Part shown: positions 6,564 through 11,104 of the stretch, one piece after another
How positions within the stretch are numbered: the stretch's first letter is position 1
Layout: each line of letters starts with the position of its first letter
Assembly: GCA_003460745.1 (NCBI GenBank)
Contig: QTVU01000069.1
Coordinates: 1 to 11,104, forward strand
DNA from: Firmicutes bacterium AM55-24TS
GTDB taxonomy: Bacteria > Bacillota > Clostridia > UBA1381
DNA: 11,104 nt
Reading direction: 5' to 3'
The notes under the pieces: model-generated
Seen by the model: only the letters and a program-made list of their open reading frames with translations
Databases searched by the model: none
Told to the model about the DNA's origin: nothing
Made by a program: the position numbers and the translations under genes

Positions 6564-6673
6564 AATAAATATGAAGTTTATGGGACATGGTTATGCCATG
6601 TTCTCCTGTTATTAATAGTTTAGAACAGATTTAGAAAACCATTAATGGTTATAAGTCTGTTCTTTTTTTTTTA
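6564..6673 (+). ncRNA. Unassigned small structured RNA with its own promoter and terminator
   Basis: The predicted transcript starts near 6564, just after the 6530-6557 promoter. The first hairpin is GGACATGG, loop TTATG, CCATGTTC (6583-6603), followed by an unpaired TCCTGTTATTAATAGTT. The second structure is the long terminator hairpin. There is no start codon with a Shine-Dalgarno. It lies 270 bases upstream of the IS110 transposase. It could be the guide (bridge) RNA made from the non-coding left end of an IS110 element, an attenuator left from a lost gene, or a regulator of the mobile element. I cannot place it in a known family. Confidence 0.45.
6622..6673 (+). terminator. Very strong intrinsic terminator
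   Basis: A 12-base stem (AGAACAGATTTA at 6622-6633 with TAAGTCTGTTCT at 6652-6663, one G-T pair) is topped by a second palindrome AACCATTAATGGTT. It is followed by a run of about ten T. Confidence 0.85.
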
Positions 6674-6747
6674 TTTTCTTTATAACAGCAAATAGCTGAT
6701 TAGATATATTTTTAAGGAGCATTCCTGTTAAGTAAGAAAAACGAAGT

Positions 6748-6777
6748 TTGACAAAAAAGAATACCTTCCAATATAAT
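6748..6777 (+). promoter_or_regulatory. Consensus sigma-A promoter of the IS110 transposase
   Basis: A perfect -35 TTGACA (6748-6753) and a perfect -10 TATAAT (6772-6777) are separated by 18 bases. The predicted start near 6784 gives a ~46-base leader containing GGAGG (6816-6820), 9 bases before the transposase ATG. Such a strong full promoter is unusual for a solitary IS. IS110-type elements are known to create strong promoters at the junction of their circular form. Confidence 0.75.
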
Positions 6778-6829
6778 CAGTGTAGTTGGTGACAACAACA
6801 AACACAAAAAATACTGGAGGTATCCTAAA

Positions 6830-8106
6830 ATGAATTTTACACAAAATGAGAAGATTAGTCAAGTAACAAACGAAACTTTAGTGGTAGGAATTGATATTTC
6901 GAGTGAAAACCACTATGTAAGAGCCTTTGATTGGCGAGGAATTGAATTATCCAAAACATTTAAGTTTGAAAGCACAAGCTATGGTTTTAAGCGGTTAATG
7001 GAATGGTTAGACGAAACCTGTAAGTCCAACAGCAAAACAAAAGTTATCATGGGTGCAGAACCCACAGGTCACTATTGGTTCACTTTAGCTGAATATCTAA
7101 AAGAAAACAATATAAAGTTTGTATTTGTTAATCCGATGCACGTAAAGCGTACAAAGGAGCTTGACGATAATCATCCAAGCAAGAATGACAGAAAAGACAC
7201 AAAGGTCATAGCAAAGCTGGTAATCGAGGGTCGATACCTGATACCGTACATTCCTGAGGATATCTACGCAGAGCTTCGGGTTGCAAACGAAAGAAGAATG
7301 CGTATTACAAGAGAAATAGTTGCAATTAAAAACCGCATACAGAGATGGTTTGCAATATATTTCCCTGAATATACTCATGTGTTTGGCAGTTGGGAATGCG
7401 ATAGCAGTATTGAGGTATTAAGAAATTGTCCGTTACCGGCAGATGTTATGAGTTTGGGTGCAGAAGACATAAATCAATTATGGAGAGAAAAGAAAATCCG
7501 TGCTGTTGGTATTAAAAGAGCGAATGCTTAATAGAAACAGCAAAAACAAGTGTTGGTGTTAAAAACGGAGCAAATGCAGCAAGGTTTGAAATGTCAATGC
7601 TGATAGAGGATTATCTGATTAAAAAGGAACAGGAAGCAAGGATTATTGAGATACTTAAAACTCTTTGTATTCAGGTTCCGAATAGTGAAAAATTGTTAAG
7701 TATTAAAGGTATAGGTATATTGACGGTTGCGAGCTTTTTCGGTGAGGTTGGTGATATTAGACGCTTTGAATCACCAAAACAAATACAAAAGCTTGCTGGA
7801 TTAGCAATTGCCAATGATGATTCTGGCAAGCACAGAGGAAAAGCAGGGATAAGTAAGCGTGGCAGAAAATTACTAAGATATACACTGTTCCAAGCTGTTA
7901 TATCACTTCTTATGCATTCGCCAGAATTTAGATACCTACACCATTACTATACAACAAGGTCAAATAATCCATTAAAAGGGAAACAATCAAAAATTGCTTT
8001 GTGCTGTAAGCTAATACGAGTCTTTTATGCCATACTAACAAAAGGTGTGGAATATGACAGCGAAAAGCTGTTGTATGACATTGTAAGACCAGAATTAGCT
8101 GCATAA
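6830..8106 (+). pseudogene. IS110-family transposase (DEDD recombinase) with one frameshift
   Basis: The N-terminal half (6830-7531, 233 residues) has the DEDD RuvC-like domain: D22 in VVGIDISSENH, E77 in GAEPTGHYW, and D120/D123 in NDRKDTKVIAKL. The frame stops at TAA 7529-7531. One base back, the -1 frame continues LIETAKTSVGVKNGANAARFE and then the Transposase_20 domain: a helix-hairpin-helix (LLSIKGIGILTVASFFGEVG) and SGKHRGKAGISKRGRKLLR with the presumed catalytic serine, ending at 8106. Joined, the protein would be about 425 residues, normal for the family. GAATGCTTAA is not a classic slippery heptamer, so a one-base deletion is more likely than programmed frameshifting. GGAGG lies 9 bases before ATG 6830. 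The family enzyme exchanges DNA strands guided by a bridge RNA. Confidence 0.9.
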
Positions 8107-8365
8107 GCAACATTAAGTAAAACAAGCTTAATAGGAAAAGCGTCCTCATAATTGAGCCTGTAATAGCTTACGAGATTAAAATTAACAAACAATGAGCAGG
8201 TAGTTGGTCACAGAATCACACCATCAGAGCAATGACTCGGTAATGGAGCAAAGACTGACACCACCTTATGGATAGGCGGAACGAAGGAATTTAGGGAAAA
8301 TACCCTGTTAGATGTGGGAGGTTTTGCCGCTGTAAGAAATGTGGGATACCAAAGTGCCATTCAAA
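8107..8365 (+). other. Non-coding 3' region of the IS110 element
   Basis: This 259-base stretch has no plausible gene. It is rich in G/A-purine tracts and short hairpins (for example TAGGG, AAAA, TACCCTG near 8291-8306). IS110-family members of the IS1111 group carry their bridge RNA gene downstream of the transposase, so this is a second candidate location for the guide RNA. No promoter stands out. Confidence 0.35.
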
Positions 8366-8404
8366 AAAACAACGACGCTTTTGTTTTTATACCCAGATTT
8401 CTTA

Positions 8405-8484
8405 AAAATCGTACTAAAAACAATCTGATGCAATGATTTTATCCATAAACCACTGTTTGAGATTTTAAAATCGTAAGAAAAACA
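8405..8484 (+). repeat. Pair of 18-base direct repeats upstream of the integrase
   Basis: AAAATCGTACTAAAAACA at 8405-8422 and AAAATCGTAAGAAAAACA at 8467-8484 match at 16 of 18 positions and are 62 bases apart in the same orientation. Tn916 integrases use an N-terminal domain to bind short direct repeats inside the element ends, so these could be integrase arm sites; alternatively they are regulator sites for int. The remaining sequence from 8366 to 8534 is AT-rich and shows nothing else. Confidence 0.5.
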
Positions 8485-8534
8485 GAGTAAATTAAAGAAA
8501 ACCTAAGATTATATAGGGAGGGAGGTTTTTAATT

Positions 8535-9634
8535 ATGCCACGAAAAGGTGAAAACATATATAAGCGGCAGGACGGTCGCTACGAGGGACGATATATCAAG
8601 AATATGGTTTAGACGGCAAGGCTAAATACAGATATATTTACGGAAAAACATATTCCGATGTTAAGGAGCGTCTTATACGATTAAAAGCTGAGCCTAAAAA
8701 CGCAGGAAAAACAGTGTCCTCAAACTTGAAAATATCAGAGTGGTTTGATATATGGTATGATAGTCAGACACATATCAAGCAGTCTACAAAGAGCATCTAT
8801 CAGTCATATGCAAACAAACATCTAAAACCCAAAATGGGGACGGTAAGACTGAAAAAACTCAGCAGAGATTTAATTCAGCAGTTTATTGACGAGCTTAGCA
8901 TCGAGCTTTCACCAAAAACAGTACGAGCTGTGTATTCAATGCTGAAGCTGTGTTTGACAGCAGCATATGAAAAGCATCTTATTGGTAATGTTGTTGATAA
9001 AATATGTCTGCCTAAGACCGTATCTAAAGATGTAAAGGTATTAACAAAACAAGAACAGAAGCGACTTGAGCAAGTTATTGAAGCTGAAAACAAAGAAAAC
9101 GATATTGGAATTTTAATATGCTTATACACCGGAATCCGTATCGGTGAGCTGTGCGCTCTAAAATGGGAAAATATCAATCTCGACAGAAAAATAATGACAA
9201 TAGATAAAACAATGTATAGTGTACAGTCCAATGATGGAAAATGCAAGACGAAAATAATATTAAGCTCACCCAAAAGCGTCAATTCGGAGAGGGATATTCC
9301 AATAGCTGAGTTATTGTCTGAAAAATTATCAAAAATACAGAAATCGGAAGGCTTTGTAATCAACAGGAACGGAAAGTATATTGAACCCGCCGTATATAGC
9401 AGGAGATATAAAAAGCTTCTTGAAAAAGCCGGAATTGAATATATGATGTTTCATTCCACGCGTCATACATTTAGCGTTCGAGCTCGGGAGCTTGGAGTTG
9501 ACGTTCAGACGCTCAGCGAAATTCTGGGGCATTCGTCAGTATCTACCACGCTGAATTTTTACGGGCATTCTCTGCCGGAGCATAAGCACAATCAAATGGA
9601 ACGGATCGGCGGCTTGTTTTCGCAGTCAAAATAA
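8535..9634 (+). pseudogene. int: Tn916-type tyrosine integrase with an early frameshift
   Basis: ATG 8535 is preceded by GGGAGGGAGG at a 9-base gap and gives MPRKGENIYKRQDGRYEGRY, the N-terminal DNA-binding domain of Tn916-type integrases. Near 8600 the frame stops (IKNMV-stop), but one frame over it continues EYGLDGKAKYRYIYGKTY and the whole of the rest to 9634. A lost G (AAGAAT from AAGGAAT) explains it. The downstream part has the SAM-like core-binding domain and a complete catalytic set: R (YTGIRIGE), K (SSPKS), H-x-x-R (FHSTRHTF), H (LGHSS) and Y (LNFYGHS). A GTG at 8714 could start a 306-residue protein lacking the arm-binding domain, but it has only a weak ribosome site. Full length would be about 366 residues. 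No excisionase gene is upstream, since the IS110 element occupies that position. Confidence 0.88.
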
Positions 9635-9681
9635 GCCGTCAGAAAATTGAAAACATGAATTATATAGCGGACTTCAAGAAA

Positions 9682-9712
9682 AAAGTCATTAAATTATAAA
9701 CTTAATGACTTT
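9682..9712. terminator. Hairpin terminator downstream of the integrase
   Basis: AAAGTCATTAA (9682-9692), a 9-base loop, and TTAATGACTTT (9702-9712) form an 11-base perfect stem. The + strand tail is TTATTG, only mildly T-rich; on the minus strand a T-rich tail (CTTTTTTCTTG) follows, so it may work in both directions. The 9635-9825 gap otherwise holds no gene and might contain the element's attachment junction. Confidence 0.6.
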
Positions 9713-9825
9713 ATTGTAGGCTAATTGCTGTGGAATATTTATAAAAATACTGCTCCCAAATAAGGCATAATGACGAAAAATAGGAAAAAAACAAAAATTA
9801 TATGCTTATTTTATGAAAAATAGTT

Positions 9826-9831
9826 TATAAT
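9826..9831 (+). promoter_or_regulatory. Possible -10 box of the agr-like operon
   Basis: TATAAT lies 35 bases before ATG 9867. No good -35 is visible at 16-18 bases upstream, as expected for an activator-dependent promoter, but no LytTR-type repeat pair was found either. If used, transcription would begin near 9838 and remove the ribosome site for the alternative ATG at 9846, favouring 9867. Confidence 0.3.
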
Positions 9832-9866
9832 GGAAAGGAGAATCAATGCTTAAGGGGGAACTTGAT

Positions 9867-10577
9867 ATGCGTATTGCTATCTGCGATGATGAGAAAGACG
9901 CATTACAACAAACTATAAATATTGTAAACAATGTGTTTTATGAAATGAATATACAGTGTTATATAGATCAATTTACTAATGCCCTTGATTTGGTGCAGTG
10001 CAAAAAGCAATATGATGTAATCTTTTTGGATATAGAACTTAAAGAACACGACAAAAATGGTGTATGGGCAGCCAAAATGACAAAGCAGAAAAATCCTGAG
10101 AGTATTATTATATTTACAACAAACCATGAGGAGTATATTGATGACGTTATTGAAAAATATGCGTTTAGATACTGTTCTAAACCTATAGACGAATATCGTT
10201 TAAAAAAGAGTATGCAAGTTATTCTTGACCGTATGCAGGTAATAAAAGTAGAGATATACGAAGGCAGGGATAATATTGCGTTGCCGCTTTGTAATATTAT
10301 ATACATTACACCGGAAGGGAAACATTGCAAAATAGTGACAATTAAAGGGGAATACATAGCCACAAAATCTTTTAAGGAAATTAAAGAACATCTTACTGCA
10401 AAGGATTTTTGTGAATGTCATGGCAGTTACTATGTAAATCTTAACTATGTTGAAAAATATTCTAATACAGAGGTTTATTTGAAGTATAAATCGCACGAAT
10501 ACAAAGTACATATGTCAAGACGGCTTTATTCTATTTTCAAAGAACGAATGTTTATTGTGGGAGGCGAAAAAATATGA
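9867..10577 (+). CDS. AgrA-like LytTR response regulator
   Basis: A 236-residue intact protein. Residues 1-120 form a receiver domain with the acidic pair D7/D8 (MRIAICDDE), phospho-acceptor D55 (VIFLDIEL), T84/T85 (IIIFTTNHEEY) and K104 (RYCSKPID). Residues ~128-232 form a LytTR DNA-binding domain (ITPEGKHCKIVT, CHGSYYVNLNYVEKY, VHMSRRLY). ATG 9867 is preferred because AGGGGG lies 8 bases upstream and family members begin MRIAICDDE. ATG 9846, with its own GGAAAGGAG site, would add seven residues. The stop overlaps the next start (ATGA), so the downstream sensor is translationally coupled, as in agr and related peptide-signalling or bacteriocin operons. It would activate target promoters when phosphorylated by that sensor. 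The signal peptide gene is not in the window. Confidence 0.9.
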   Translation: MRIAICDDEKDALQQTINIVNNVFYEMNIQCYIDQFTNALDLVQCKKQYDVIFLDIELKEHDKNGVWAAKMTKQKNPESIIIFTTNHEEYIDDVIEKYAFRYCSKPIDEYRLKKSMQVILDRMQVIKVEIYEGRDNIALPLCNIIYITPEGKHCKIVTIKGEYIATKSFKEIKEHLTAKDFCECHGSYYVNLNYVEKYSNTEVYLKYKSHEYKVHMSRRLYSIFKERMFIVGGEKI

Positions 10578-11104
10578 TAGACAAAATAGATATGATTATA
10601 GCGATTGTATTATCATGTTTGGTATTCATATTTTATACGAATTCGACAATGCCGCAAAGAAAAAACTATATTATGTCTAATATAAGCATAATTTTAGGAT
10701 ATATACTTATTTATGCTGTTTCCTTATATAATATACAATACATAAACATTGCGGTGTCTGTTGCTGTTAACTTTTTTCTTATATATCTATGTTTTAAAAC
10801 AAATATAAAAAATGCAATTATTCAGTCATTGCTTTTGGTGGCAATTATGATGATTTCAGAAGGCATTATATCTATGTTTACCGATATATGCTCTGAAGTC
10901 AATGGATTATCAGGAAAATCATTGGGAGTGAAAATGATTCATGCCGTAGTATCTAAGCTGATATATTTTACAGGAATAGTTATCGTTAAAATTTATAATC
11001 AAAAAGGTAAATCAAAAAAATGAAAATTATAGCGTTTTTTTTTAGCTTGTTGACTTTTCCTGTATTTACGATGTTTATTTATTAGTGGAATAATGCTGAT
11101 ATTT
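10574..11104 (+). pseudogene. AgrC-like sensor kinase, membrane domain, frameshifted and cut by the window end
   Basis: The first frame (149 residues to TGA 11021-11023) is almost all membrane: helices at about residues 5-21, 33-50, 57-75, 83-103 and 120-140. This is the sensor half of AgrC-type kinases. Those proteins continue to roughly 430 residues with a sixth helix, a DHp helix and a HATPase_c domain. Here the sixth helix continues in another frame after a run of seven A (MKIIAFFFSLLTFPVFTM) and returns to the first frame at about 11081 (ISGIMLIF). GGGAGG lies 9 bases before ATG 10574. Either the gene is decayed, or the two homopolymer-linked shifts are sequencing errors. The kinase domain, if present, is beyond the window. 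Confidence 0.6.

Larger units (their letters stand above)
6690..8365 (+). mobile_element. IS110-family insertion sequence (ends not resolved)
   Basis: The element is defined by its transposase (6830-8106) plus non-coding flanks. IS110 elements lack conventional terminal inverted repeats and target duplications, so the ends cannot be read by eye; the limits given are estimates. The 3' flank (8107 to about 8365) is long and structured and ends before the integrase promoter region. If the small RNA at 6564 belongs to the element, the left end would move to about 6490-6530. Confidence 0.5.

Noticed and set aside
6564..6673. Retron msr-msd or CRISPR-related RNA
   Set aside because: No reverse transcriptase, Cas gene or regularly spaced repeats anywhere in the window.
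7522..7535. Programmed -1 frameshifting in the IS110 transposase
   Set aside because: GAATGCTTAA is not a slippery heptamer and no downstream stem-loop stands out; IS110 enzymes are normally made from one frame.
8875..9363. 162-codon minus-strand ORF opposite the integrase
   Set aside because: Antisense shadow of a gene with clear catalytic motifs; it has no recognisable domain or ribosome site.
8714..9634. Treating the 306-residue integrase as a complete gene starting at GTG
   Set aside because: The upstream frames clearly encode the missing N-terminal domain with a strong ribosome site at 8535, so the shorter ORF is the remainder of a frameshifted gene.

Overview
The window looks like a piece of accessory (mobile) DNA from a low-GC Gram-positive anaerobe, most likely a gut-type Clostridia (Ruminococcus/Eubacterium/Oscillospiraceae style). 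This rests on the AT-rich composition, strong purine-rich Shine-Dalgarno sites, and gene types typical of that group: a Tn916-type tyrosine integrase, an Agr-like LytTR regulator with a membrane sensor, and clostridial IS3, IS21, IS110 and TnpB-type elements. The species cannot be fixed from the sequence.

Layout, left to right. 1-104 is the 3' end of an IS3-family element. 164-301 (minus) is a tiny ORF broken by an in-frame stop. 409-2585 (minus) is the most interesting part: an intact two-gene unit with its own promoter, encoding an ABC-type/AAA15-like SMC-fold ATPase and a small TOPRIM-type protein whose start overlaps the ATPase stop. This is the architecture of ATPase + TOPRIM-nuclease phage-defence systems (PARIS, OLD-like). 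Upstream of it on the same strand are the N-terminal third of a DNA methyltransferase (2529-2804) and a two-HTH replication-type protein (2814-3779), both ordinary cargo of Tn1549/Tn916-like conjugative elements. The methyltransferase seems to have lost its 3' end where the defence unit was acquired, and the HTH gene has lost its 5' end at an IS21-family insertion.

3797-6031 is an IS21-family element with about 50-bp inverted repeats, an intact istA, a multiply frameshifted istB, and a perfect 38-bp palindrome over the istA start. It lies directly against the last ~78 codons of a TnpB-like transposase (6033-6266) and its structured downstream right-end region. 6530-6673 holds a small, unassigned structured transcription unit: promoter, hairpin, then a very strong intrinsic terminator. 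6748-8360 is an IS110-family element whose transposase has one -1 frameshift. 8535-9634 is a Tn916-type integrase with all catalytic residues but an early frameshift. From 9826 there is an AgrA-like response regulator and, translationally coupled, the membrane part of an AgrC-like sensor kinase that goes out of frame twice near the window edge.

Overall reading (inference): this is the decayed end of an integrative/conjugative element, with the integrase near one end and the Agr-like pair perhaps just outside or carried by it. Several insertion sequences have hit it. Most genes carry a frameshift or truncation, while the ATPase/TOPRIM pair, istA and the response regulator stay open. That contrast is the main reason to look harder at the defence-like pair.
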